64,000 nucleotides of DNA from Undaria pinnatifida (lineage: Eukaryota > Sar > Phaeophyceae > Laminariales > Alariaceae). Positions 10,632-21,665 of the stretch are shown piece by piece. Location: positions 4,478,200 to 4,542,199 of the forward strand of contig JABAKD010000023.1 in NCBI GenBank assembly GCA_012845835.1, read 5' to 3'. A program made the translations under genes and the position numbers. The notes below the pieces were generated by a model that had not been told where the DNA came from, did not search any database, and saw only the letters and a list, made by a program, of their open reading frames with translations. Each line of letters starts with the position of its first letter. The first letter of the stretch is position 1.

Positions 10632-13604
10632 TTTTATTTTTTATAATATATATACTACCGATTTTTTTTGTTGAGGAGTCCCCGTCATTCAGAGAATGTT
10701 TCGGTGAAAAAGTGCTACCTCTATCATCGTAACACGGCCCGATTCTGCAAACCTGCGGGCGTTCATCAACGGTGATGATGCGAGCAAGCGCACCGCTGAC
10801 CCACCGATGGATGGGGTGTTGGAACTTGGGTTGTTTCCTTGCTTGGATGACGGCGTTTCCGTTCAGGAGATGCTAGGCCACATTGTGCTACACAGCCAGA
10901 AATCGTGTTACCCACCTTTGCTGCTTTGCGCACACAACGAAAAATGCTATACAGTCTATCATTGTAATCTGTGTAGCGTCAAATACTCGTGTAGAGAGTT
11001 TCAAGAAAAAATAAATGGAAAACAAAGTGAAAATGGTCACGGGCGGTTGCTCATTGCCGGGGCATGCTTCCAGGATTTCTATTTTGAAAATGTTAGACAA
11101 AACATAATCCTCAGGGCGCTTTCTGCGGGGTCTACAGCAGTGAGCTCGAAATGTAAGACTGCGCTTGATACGTGACGAGCTTCGAGCTTCCTGCCAATTT
11201 ATCACACACGGTGCTCCACCACCTTTCGCCGCGACCTGCTCCCTCCGTCCCTCTAACCCAGTACCACAACGGCCAGATGTCGTCGTCGTCCTCCTTGCCA
11301 TCATCAGCTCCACTTTGCGTTGCTACATAGCTATTTTCGTTGCGGTGCGTGTTGGGAACATAACAGCAGCGACCTACCCTCTTCTCGCCTTGCCTGCCTA
11401 GAATGAACCTGCTGTTCTGTTCCAGCCGCGGCAGCAGTAGTACCACCAAGCGCCGACTCGTTGGATGAACATGCCCTGAAACTCTACGCGTCGGTGGCAG
11501 CGAGTGGGCGTCCACTCCGGCAATCCTTCACGCCGTGACCCAGCTTGAGATGCCGCTCGTCATACTTGTTTCCTCTCCTGCTCGTACGAGTACAAAAATA
11601 TCTCTGCCTGCTGAGATTTATTGCATAACACTGCTACCAATTCCAATGCCAAACTTGTAGCGTCACGAAACAACTCCTGGTTCGAGAAGATGGCTGGCCC
11701 CGCCAAGCTATGCATTGGCGGCGAGTCAGCGTTCATTTTTTGTAGTGATGCAGGCAACTATTACCGTGTGTGCTCTGTTCCATGAACCTAACCAATTGTA
11801 GTTTGTTGCTCAGGGTTGGGAGCTATTTTTAAACCCCCCACCCTGAACAAGCAGGTTGCTCAGGTGTTGGTTTAGCCGTCAATATGTTTTATGTGGCCAA
11901 CCTTCGACAAACCATGATCAACGACACATCCCTGAGCATATCATTTTTTCTTATTTTCTTTTTCCAAAACTCACTATTAATAGCCTACTGTTGAATCTTT
12001 TGTTTGTTTAAATGCCACCACGGTCTAGTGTGGTCATTACCAAGACTAGAGGATATGAGTACTTGTCAACGTAACGATGTTTGAAGTATTCGCAAGCTCG
12101 AAGAGTAGAGGTGCAGTCGCAATAAAATCGCCGTTATATTGAGGTGACAATGGACGTTCCCCAAAGGGATATAATATGTCGTGAGGGCTCAGCGCACTGG
12201 CGAAAGGCCGGCGCGACGGCCGACAGGACAACTATATAGGCAAGGCACGAAGCACTGACAAAAGGTCGAGGTGGTGACGGGCCAACCCCCCCCCCTCCGC
12301 CCCCCAAGGCAAACCTTGCACTAGGTCGTGAGAGAGACCATGGGTTGCGGCTACGTTTAATGGCAATGATGACGTCTACCGTCGAGAGAGCAAGGCCTCA
12401 CCACATGGGAAAACGACATGGTGACCCTCTCCCGCACAATCGTTCCTCACGCCGAACCTGGTAGAAGAAAGGCATGGTCTGAGCCTAGACTATACTACTC
12501 AAATTGGAGGTTGAGATGCAGGAGTACGGGGGGGGGCAAGACCATGACGAGCGACACACTCCGGCAGCATTTCGGCTGTAAGCCGGGTGGCAGATGAGCG
12601 AACTCGGTGAGCTTTATCTCACCAGTAGGGTGGCACGATGCGGGACCCGATTGAGCGGATCATGATACAGATGAGAATTGATGATTGACCCACCAGAGAC
12701 AGTCCTTAGCGGCCCGGGGAGGGGCATCATTGACCTAGGCTGGCAGATACCAAGTTCGTAACACGGTGCCCAATGTTTGAATTAGGTTGCAGTTGTGCGC
12801 CAGATGTGTTCGCACGTGAAGGGTGCTGCTCTCGGGTTGGGTGAGCAGGCAGATAGTGTTCGAGTTCTGTTGAAGTTTGAGTTTAATTTACTTATTTTTT
12901 TTGGCCCGCTGTGATGTCAAGCGAGAAAGATTTGTCGCTTTTCTTGTTCTGGTGCTCTACGATGATGTGAAGTTGGGAGCACCTGCTGTAGGAGCTGGTC
13001 CTTCCCACCATACGAAGAGAGGGGTGTGAGGGTCACGGCGAGACCAACAGGGACGCCAGAGTGAAAGAGAGAGCCGAGAGAGAGACTCAAAGAGTGTGAA
13101 GAAAGTAATCACGTTTTGTATACTCCGGAGTAGGTTATAAGGGATATCATACGAGTAGTGCTGAAATCAGAAGTTGCGTGGAACAAAAATGAGGTATTGT
13201 ATGACAAACGAGTCATACATTACATATCATGGTAGTTTCATGTTGTGCAATACGTCATCAAAACGAAAAAAAACAACAAAACGCAAACACAAGGCAGCAA
13301 CGAGAAACGGGATGAGACAATAAATAAATGTATACGAAGCAACTGAATAGCAATAACCACGACAAAAATGCGGTGTCGGAAATATGTTCGTCACACAGGT
13401 ATGCTTCTGGCGTGAACGTCCCTATATATGTATGTATGTGACAAGTACTTCAAATGGTCTAGACTATACGTCGTCAGTTAATGGAGAAAAAAATGTGCGC
13501 CCAAAACAACCTATTAAACACGGTTACAATACTTGTTGTATGATGTTCGCATTAAACTGGCATTGCCACCCATCTAAATCGATACCAGTATATTATAAAA
13601 AATG
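10632..13604. other. 3-kb loop between the inverted arms
   Basis: No recognisable gene. Frames at 10807-11175 (+) and 10888-11313 (-) have no known motif. The interval 11200-11520 is GC-rich and has codon-like stretches but no frame I can name. A MITE-A fragment lies at 10670-10737 and a C tract near 12286. If the arms mark one transposon, any transposase gene would have to be here, and I see none. Confidence 0.4.
10670..10737 (-). mobile_element. MITE-A terminal fragment
   Basis: 'ttgaggagtccccgtcattcagagaatg...aagtgctacctctatcatcgtaac' matches the minus-strand end of MITE-A. Confidence 0.6.
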
Positions 13605-14053
13605 AAAATACACTCCAGCTGTGAGATCGAAAATTTCGTCGAAACTCATCTTTGCAAGCTGTGTGTGATACTCCGATTGCGCGTATTACGAGTTGTGTGT
13701 CCTCATTAAGGATATAGGTCGGCGACTCCCCTTACAACTACACTGTAGCTATCAGGGTCAACAGGATGATTTTAGTCAGTCTGTGCGCTGAAACTATAAA
13801 ACCCGTTTCTGAGGGGGACAAAATCTGACAGCTGTGGAGGGAAATGTATCCGATTATCAAGTGGACCCTGTAAGTCGAATAATCGGTGAGGGGGGGGCGG
13901 AGTTTTGAAGGACGTAGGGGCCTGGTTTTGATCAAAAGCGAGCGGGGTTGGAGGGGGGGGGGAAGGGGGGGGGGGGGGGGGGGGCGGACGGGCGGGCAAT
14001 TTGTGCGTGGAAGCTATAAATCCTTTTAAGGGGATAAATCTGACGGTTTCGGG

Positions 14054-14087
<34 letters not shown>

Positions 14088-14607
14088 ACCAGTTCATCAC
14101 AAGGGGGGGGGGGGGGGGGGGGCGTGTGGGGCAGCTCATTCTGTGCATGGAATCTATACGGGATAAATGTGACGGTTTAGAAAGAATGCATCAGTTTATC
14201 ATGTACATCCTGAGGTAAGTCGTACAATCAGTGAGTAGAGAGAGGGCGGAGTGTTCGAGGGGGTGGGGGTGGGATGGGGTGGGGGGGTTGGGGAGGTGGG
14301 GGGTGGGAGCGGGGGGGGGGGGGGGGGGGGGGAGGAAGGGTTTTAGGTGAGGGGTTTGTTATACGTGTGGTGCTAGGGTCTAGGCGATGGTGCGGGTGGT
14401 GAGGAAGGGGGCGCTCGGGGCGGGGGGGGATGGCAGGAGGCAGCGGCATGGGTGGCTCTAGAAAGATAATGAGGTGATATCCAGTGCGTGAAGTGTTTAC
14501 TAATCTGGCGGATTTCGATATTAGGTGGGGCGTTTGAGCAAGGGAGAGCGAGAAGGGAGGGGGGGGGAGGAGGGGGCGGGGGGGATTTTTTAGGAGGTTT
14601 AGGAGGG
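13605..14607 (-). repeat. Right arm of the large inverted repeat
   Basis: Reverse complement of the left arm (9641-10631). It starts at 'tacactccagctgtgagatc' and ends near 'aggaggtttagg'. It carries G tracts where the left arm has C tracts, plus a run of more than 30 A from about 14055 that the left arm lacks. The Pro-rich minus-strand frames are read-throughs of the G tracts. Confidence 0.8.
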
Positions 14608-14612
14608 AGTAG

Positions 14613-14780
14613 CACAGTAGAGGATCGCATAGCTAACCCTATAAAAACGGGCAGCATCTGCCCCGAGAGTAGTGTAGGGGAAGCACAGTAGAGGATCGCA
14701 CAGCTAACCGCATAAAAACGGGCATCATCTGCCGTAACAGTCGTGTAGGGGAGTATAACACAGTAGAGGGTTGCACATTC
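14613..14780. repeat. Short tandem repeat, ~71-75 bp, 3 partial copies
   Basis: 'cacagtagagg.t.gca' starts at about 14613, 14684 and 14759, with 'taaaaacgggca.catctgcc' between. It directly abuts the 135-bp minisatellite. Confidence 0.75.
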
Positions 14781-14810
14781 ACCAACTGTAGGACAAAGTC
14801 AGTACAACGC

Positions 14811-15215
14811 CCGAACAAGGCAGTTTCCCCACCGACCGCACTACAGAGGGACGGTCGCGCCTGCAGCGGTGCTCCTCGCTGCATTACCGCTGCTGTGCGC
14901 ATAGGCACCGACAATACCACCCGCACGAAGATGGGCAGTATAACGCCCGAACAAGGCAATTTCTCCACCGTCCGCACTATGGAAGGACGGTCGCGCCTAT
15001 AGTAGTACTGATTGCTGTACTATCGCTGTTGTGTTAACAGGTACCGAAGTACCAACCGCACCAAGATGGGTAGTATAGCGTCCGAACAAGGCAGTTCGCC
15101 CACCGACCGCACTCTAGAGGGACGGTCGCGCCTACAGTAGTGCAGATTGCTACATAATTGCGCCTGTGTCCACGGGTGACGACAACACCAACCACCTTAA
15201 TATGGATAGTACAAT
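14811..15215. repeat. 135-bp minisatellite, 3 copies
   Basis: 'ccgaacaaggca' begins at 14811, 14947 and 15082, a period of 135-136 bases. Each unit holds 'gaccgcact...agggacggtcgcgcct'. A diverged outlying unit lies at about 15660-15760 ('caccgaccgcactataaaggga'). Confidence 0.85.
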
Positions 15216-17099
15216 ACCAAGGCCAGCTGTAGGAAAGGTGTGTTCGCCCGCAACCGAATAGAAAGGCTGTTGCCTTCTAGTACCAGCATCAAACGGACAG
15301 ATCCCCACTTGTACTAGCAGTAAAGCGCAGCATCTCTGCTGACTGTAGTAAACGCTCTGGAACGGACAGTAGCTGTCCTAACATCTGCAGGAACAAAATG
15401 CCAGCATCGATCGTAGCAGCGCTGCGACGGGCAGTAAGAGTACTAGCAGCAGCAGAAAGGCAGTGTTTGTGCCAAAATTACAATGTTCAGGGTCTCCGCC
15501 AAATATAAACCGAATTGCAATGTGTGGACAGTATCCGTCGTGACAGCTACAAAAAAAAATGCAGCATCGACCCCAGCAGCGTTGTAGAGGGGCAGCACAT
15601 GCACCGGCAGCAGTAGGAAGACGGTCTAACGCCTGGACAGACTAACAAAAAACCCGTACCCACACCGACCGCACTATAAAGGGACAGTTACGTCAACAGC
15701 AGTGAAGTGTGCCGCACTATCGCAGCTGTGCCCATACAGAAAGTGGTATTAACACCCGCGTACCCGTGAATGGTGAAATATAGGGCATCGCACACGCTGA
15801 CAGCCTTTCGACAGAAAACGCCAGCACCAAAATCCAGCGTTCACTACACTCAAGCTCTTCCCACGAGAGAGCCATGACGACTAATCTCTCGAATCGTTCT
15901 TGCAAGGAGCACTCGCACAGCAGCGGCGGTGCCAGAGCTGCAGTGCTGTAACTGTGGACGCTGGGGCTGTGAAGGGTCGAGCTGTGTGCTGAATGGGCGG
16001 CAAATAAAGTAGGCGGCTCGGCTGCTGTACAGTGACTTCTACAGCAGAAAATCCGACGGTATGTAGCATGCATTGACGGCAAGCCCATCATGCTGCAATG
16101 TAGTTATTAGCGCTGCGAACGTGAAAGTGGTTAAAGCTACGTTACGCAGTGGATCGCTGTTGATCGCCAAAGATCGGGATGGGCGTCCATGTTGCGTCAA
16201 ATTGTTAACTGTACTATTTCATCAGAAAGGGGACACAGTTTGTCCGAAGCACGAGACAGATCGGCGCATGTACTGAGACCCCTAAAGTAACCTGCTGCTA
16301 CCGTGTACTGAACAAAATCGTGAAGAAAACGACAGCCCAAACACTCTGCGCGAGTCGCCACCTGTTCTCTCGAAGGAGCATAAAAACGAGGGAGCCCTAA
16401 CACAAGATCCTGGGTCGAGGTAAGGAGTCATCCTAGTACAGGGCCCGCATTACAACGAGGTCCTTCTAAGGTCAGTCTGGCTCCGTCAGCAGAAGTGTAC
16501 GCAGTCCGATTTGGCTCTTAGCAAGCGGTGTGTCAAAGTGCTGATGCCAGTATGCTTGTCTTTGTTGTGTGTTGTCCCACAGCCCCCGAAGCACAAAAAG
16601 AAGGACAAGTCGACGGGCGATCTTGGGGTTTGGCTGGCTGCTCACGGAGATGTGCAGATCATTGCGCATCGCGAGGCTGGGAAGGTGCAACATGCTGGCT
16701 GAGAGCCGAGCGAACAAGTCTGGTGAGTGGGGCTTGGGCTGTCCTCCGCGGAGTTGTCAGGAAGCAACTGGCGGGGACGTTTGACCAGGAAGCCGAGACG
16801 AAGAGCGTGCTCCGGGGAGCAGCGTCTTCGGCACGTAGTTCGAAAGAGTCGTCCGTGCGCTACGTGCCCGGCGACCAACAGGAGGGGGTCCTGCCGCCTC
16901 GCCGCCGTAGTGGTCGCCGTAGGAGGAAGAGAGCGCTCCCTCCGTTGAAATGCTACCCTCGAGGAAACAGAGGGGCTTTGGGCTCGGCGAAAAGCAGAAA
17001 AAGTGTCCTAAAAAAAAAAAGCATCGAAGAGAGTCGAGGTGCACGGCTGCAAAAAGCAGCATCAAGGCAAGACGACGCCATTCCACAACTTATTCGGGT
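15216..17099. other. Stretch without a recognisable gene
   Basis: 15216-15720 looks like decayed minisatellite (many 'gcagcat', 'agcagcag' fragments and a diverged 135-bp unit). 15720-17099 has only short frames. The longest (16528-17136, +) is rich in Arg, Ser and Ala and matches no family I know. Confidence 0.4.
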
Positions 17100-17232
17100 G
17101 GCGACACAGAGTGTCCCCTGCAGTTCTGCCTATTGAGCAGGTCCTCGGTGAGTACTCACTTTTTTGGCGACACAGAGTGTCCCCTGCAGTTCTGCCTATT
17201 GAGCAGGTCCTCGGTGAGTACTCACTTTCTTA
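17100..17232. repeat. Perfect 66-bp tandem duplication
   Basis: 'ggcgacacagagtgtcccct' starts at 17100 and again at 17166, and the two units are identical over nearly the whole length. Confidence 0.93.
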
Positions 17233-17660
17233 GACGTAGTAGAGAAGATGATTTATTATTTCCACAGAGCACCGGATAGCAACCGAGAGCCGAGGAACAT
17301 GCCTCGGGTTCATTTTTCTGACTATTACCCGAATAGAAAACGCCAACCTATCATACGAAAACGGCCAATTACCTATCAAGTTAGACAACTATGGCAGGTC
17401 TTTCAAGGCCGTACCTTAACCCAGGTGCGTGAGTGTGCCTTTGCATTAGTCTACATCAAGAGCAGAAAATATGTAACTTCGGAGCAGTAGCGATCGACGT
17501 TTACCGCATGTACCATCATGACAAGGCAGCACTAACAACCCGAGCATCAGGCCCGGGCTGGACCTCCGCTGGCGTGCCACATATACAGGGAGTACACTGG
17601 AACTTACGTACGAACCCGGTAGACCCAAGTAGCCCACTCCAAAAAACCTCAACTTACACC
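17233..17660. other. Stretch without a recognisable gene
   Basis: A short frame (17248-17490, +) with a basic segment is seen, but there is no family match or splice evidence. Confidence 0.3.
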
Positions 17661-17760
17661 ATAACACTTTTTTCTTTTATCCTCTGCCGGATGGGGAAAA
17701 ATAAAGGTTAAGCTCACCGCACTTCCACGTATTTTCATACGCGTCGTGTGTCGATTTGAC
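17661..17760 (-). mobile_element. Retroposon H, truncated 3' end
   Basis: Read on the minus strand: 'cgacacacgacgcgtatgaaa', 'ggaagtgcggtgagctta', T run, then 'ccatccggcagaggat' and an A-rich tail. It matches the 3' part of the copies at 25955, 45775, 50348 and 53660. Confidence 0.65.
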
Positions 17761-18110
17761 AATTATTGTTTCATGCATACTGAATTCCGCAGATGTCTGG
17801 TTTTGTCCCCCTGAATGCGGGTTATACAGTTTCCGTGCGCAGAACAAGGCTGAGTGTCTTAGTCATGTTGACCCTGGCATTTGCAGGGGAGCCACCGACC
17901 TGTATCCTTCACGAGGGTATACACACCCCGTAACACGCGCGATCAAAGTATCAGACGCAGCTTGCAAAGCTGAGTTTTGGTCAAGAACACTTTTGGTCGA
18001 TCTCACAGCTGAAAGGTATGGTCAAAAAACTTTTTGGCCGATCTCACAGCTGAAATATATGCTGAGTTTGGGTCAAAAAGGCTTTTTGGCCGATCTCACA
18101 GCTGAAACGA
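17761..18110 (+). repeat. Dispersed copy of the foldback-arm end plus local triplication
   Basis: 17790-18010 aligns with 10400-10620: 'ttttgtccccctgaa', 'gtttccgtgcgcag', 'catgttgaccctg', 'gccaccgacctgtatcctt', 'cgcgatcaaagtatcagac', 'gcttgcaaagctgagttt', 'cgatctcacagctga'. The final part is then repeated three times (about 17983-18108), each time as 'ggtcaaaa...tttttgg(c/t)cgatctcacagctgaa'. It shows that the foldback arm module also exists alone. Confidence 0.7.
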
Positions 18111-20244
18111 TTTGTTCATTTTTTAAATACATAACAAAAACAAGCTAGTCTATGTACAAAAAACGAATGGAAAATAAAACAAACGGCAGGTAGGACCTCT
18201 TCTTCTGAAGAATGTGATGCGGGATCAGAAAGGCTGCAAGAAGAGCAACTTGCGTGCTGAAGTCGAAAAAAAAATAGTTATATTAGTGTAGACCTAAGTA
18301 GTCTAATGGTGTGACAAGTGGCTATGCATGATAGATACCAGGTAGGAAACAACGTAATACAACGTCATCTAAGAGTACGAGTAGGTTTTGATTTATGAAG
18401 ACTTACTAAAAACGGACGATCGATGTAGTACGCAGCTTGCAAGGATGACTATCGACCCGCCGTATCGACCATAAACTCGTCGAACTCACAGCTGGCGTCG
18501 TTAGAATAATTTTGTAGAATAACTGTTGCACGGACGGAACAGCACGAAGACGAAAATGAGGCCAGCGTAAGGCCGGCAGGGATCGAAAATGAGGAAACAA
18601 AGAGCTCCATCAGACAACAAGTCAAAAAAACAAAACAAGACAAGAACATTTAGTCTAGACTAGACTACAGCAGTGTCATTGCTGCAGCTTTTGCGCCCTC
18701 CCCCATTGAACAGAACGAAAACAAACCGGCGAAAACTATTACTCACTGTAGGATTAGGGCTAGAGTAGCACATGTTCCACTTATTAATTGAACCGGTACC
18801 TTGGGACACGATCTACATTCATCTCGTTGCTTTATTCGTCGACAGCTGTATCAGTACGCCCCCACCCCGCACCCTTTCTTGTCCCTGCTCTTGGCGTCCA
18901 CTGCTGTGTGGCGTGGCCAGATCTTGTCTCCGCCTCGCTCCTGTGCCATCTCGTCGCGAAGCGGTGCACCGGATTAAAGAACCCCGGTGCCAGTTCCCAA
19001 CCTCCTTCGCGCCGCATCGTCTCCACTCCGAACAGCAAAGGGGGGCTATCCCTGGACACCTCGGTGGCTTGGAATGCCCTCTGATGTCTACCAGGCAGCA
19101 GACTGCTAGAGATTGTGCCCCGTTGGCTCGGTTATGTTCTGCGGCCGAGTCACGCGGTTCTACCTACGTCCCGAACATGACGCGATGGGCCAGCCGCTCG
19201 TTGTTCGTCAGGCGTACGATCCCCGAAGAGAGGAGGCGTCGTTTTCGGATAGTCGTCTCAAGACTCTTACATTGTGCCTTACTTTCGAGTTTGTCTGTTG
19301 CTGTATCTGTCACGGAAACAAAGCAACCACACGAAACATGATGGCTCTGCCCCCGATTCCCACGAACAAAACGCCATATATTACTCAATAAAACCGGTGA
19401 AAAAAATATCCTGGAGGCTAGCTTCCTAGCAATAGGAATCATTCATTGCTTCCTAGAGTAGGTGGTGGGTGGTGGTTGAATGTTCTCGCACACAACGCAC
19501 GTGTTCTTCCAAGAGTTGGGTTTATAATTCTTGGCTGCCCAGTCCGAGCAAGTCGATCGACAGTATCAGTCATTTTGCCGGAGTTGCACACCCTGGTCGG
19601 TACGCCGAAAGCAGGTGAGAACATTGTGGTCGGTGGACCCATAGGCTGGTGAGGCTCGCAGTAGGGAGTGGTGGCGCGTATTTCCAACCAAACACACTCT
19701 GCAGTTGGAAGGTTGGAGTTAAAATGTTTCTCTTTCCGACGTCTGCTGCAAGTACTGGAGTATGTTCTGCAAGATGCGTGATATGCTCCCTCCCCTTCCT
19801 GAATGCTTCGGTTTCGTCGCTTGTCTCGTAGTTTTGCAGTACTGCTGTAGAAAAACACTGTGTGCTTCTCTAGTGTATGTGTAGCTCGGGCGTAGAGTTT
19901 GGCTGAACCTACCCACCTGCAGTGCACTAAAACTGCCTGGTATGCTCATCACGAACAACAGCGACACAAACGCAGCAGCAGCAGCAGTAGCAGCAGGCAG
20001 CGGCAGGCTGCAGCAGCAGCAGCATCAGTGCCGTGGTCTAAAAACAAGAAAATACAGGGATCACCCTCAAGCCCAGTCTTTTCTCTGACCATCCTCCCTC
20101 CGCGACGGACTCAAAGCGGTTCGACACGAAGCAGGCCGTTTCCCTGCATTCTCCGGCCCATCCACATGCCAGTGCCCGCGGGGGCCCGTTTCGGCTATGT
20201 GCTCGCTCGTAATCACGAGCTCTTCCGTATTCCTCGCACACTCT
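18111..20244. other. Stretch without a recognisable gene
   Basis: A further piece of the arm-end motif lies at about 18425-18500 ('cgcagcttgcaaggatgac...ctcacagctgg'). Frames at 18772-19341 (+) and 19439-19927 (-) lack known motifs and overlap other frames of similar length, so I do not call them genes. Confidence 0.35.
19971..20029. repeat. Imperfect CAG microsatellite
   Basis: About 60 bases dominated by cag/gca triplets ('cagcagcagcagtagcag...gcagcagcagcagcatcag'). Confidence 0.85.
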
Positions 20245-20252
20245 CTGCTCTA

Positions 20253-21092
20253 TAGGCCTTGGCCCATTATGCCCGCATTTTTTTTAGCATAATCAGGCTT
20301 TTTTGGCATAAGCATAATGCTGGAGCATATAAGGAAGAAACGAGCATATCCGCATCGGTGACGGGCTGTTTTTTTCGAAGTGAAGGGGATGGGGGACTGT
20401 GGCGTTCTACTCCTTCCTTTTTCCATCCTGCTGATGTAGCATTGCTCCTGGGTGTGGGTGTTGCTCCGTGTTGGGGAAATTCATCTGAAGAGACTGCAGA
20501 CTGCAGATACCTAATTTGCAAACATTTCGTACTTGTTTCTGTGGCTGGGAAACGCGTAGATTTCGGCGCGAGGTAGCAGTATTTCGGCTGTGCCGTGCCT
20601 TGGTCCCTTGGTTGTGCGACGTTGGGATTTGGGATAGTGCGACATTTCTTCTTTTCTTTTGCACATCTCGGGGGCATCCTCATGTTTACTCATGTTCGCG
20701 GTTTTTCGAGGCCCCCACAAGGCCGCAACGCAGCTGCGCTCTTCGCTCGAGAATACAGAATACACATACAACATTATTTAGTGTTGTCATGCCCCCGCTG
20801 AAGGCAGAAAAAAACAGACAGCACACTTGCACGTTTGATCAAAAATTGGATCAATTAAGAGTTCAACGACATAGAAAGCGATAATAGCATGCAACACAAG
20901 CATTAGGTGCCCCTGGACGCCCAATCTAACATGAAACTAGCATGAAAACGCTCGTTTCGCGAAGCATAAATGCGGGGCATATCCACGTAAATATGGCATA
21001 ATTGACAGCATATTCGATGATTTCGAGCTTATTCTTTTCCAAAAAAACAGGCGCAAAAAACGAGAAAAAAAGGCATAATGGGCCAAGGCCTA
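20253..21092. mobile_element. hAT-like non-autonomous element, 840 bp
   Basis: Perfect 21-bp terminal inverted repeats: TAGGCCTTGGCCCATTATGC plus C at 20253-20273, and the reverse complement at 21072-21092. The ends are flanked by a perfect 8-bp duplication CTGCTCTA at 20245-20252 and 21093-21100. Just inside both ends the pentamer GCATA or its complement recurs many times (20285-20350 and 20965-21020), the layout expected of subterminal transposase-binding sites. The length of the duplication points to the hAT superfamily, although TAGGC departs from YARNG at base five. No transposase frame is present. The middle (about 20380-20880) has no match I know. Confidence 0.9.
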
Positions 21093-21519
21093 CTGCTCTA
21101 CTCGGAAAAATGGAACGCCAAATACAATTAAGAAAACCCAGTTTTGGAAAAGCAAAAAAACTGCTCGATTGGGAAATGCATAATTTATGTGGAAATCTCG
21201 AGAATCGTCTGCTGGGAATCTGCTCCGGCTACTCTGCTCTGCAGCTGGCCCTCTGCATCCGTAGCTCCATTGGAAGGTTCTATCGCTGCTGCTGATTTAG
21301 ATATCATACGTAGCACGGGAGACGTTTGGTATGCCAGCTGCAGCCGTACGTACTCACATGTAGCTCGGCTTTACATTTTGACACGTGGTGCCGACTTGGT
21401 ACAAGGTAGCAGTAGTTCTCCACGAAGCGTGGGTGGCACATGCTTAGGGGCCATCCAATTATATCCTAGATGCAATCAGACAACTCCTGCGCAGCCCTCC
21501 ACAATTCCGGCGCCGATAG

Positions 21520-21665
21520 AGTAGCCGATCCTCCCCATGTGTCAGTGGTAGGAGAGAACGTAGAGGAAAACAAAAAAACGAAGATGTAAGCCGCCGATCC
21601 TCCCCATGTGTCAGAGGTAGGAGAGGACGAAAAGGGGGGCAAAAAAAAAATCGAAGACATAAGCA
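21520..21665. repeat. ~75-bp tandem duplication
   Basis: 'gccgatcctccccatgtgtcag.ggtaggagag' followed by 'cgaagat/cgaagacataagc' occurs twice (from about 21522 and 21593). Confidence 0.85.

Noticed and set aside
16073-16276. Possible single degenerate EsV-1-7 motif (CCVK...CPKH)
   Set aside because: The C-X16-C-X2-H spacing fits, but the first Cys is missing, no ATG begins the frame and no neighbouring repeat exists; likely chance.
18772-19341. 189-residue plus-strand frame
   Set aside because: Other frames over the same bases are also open, composition is irregular, and no motif or splice signal supports it.
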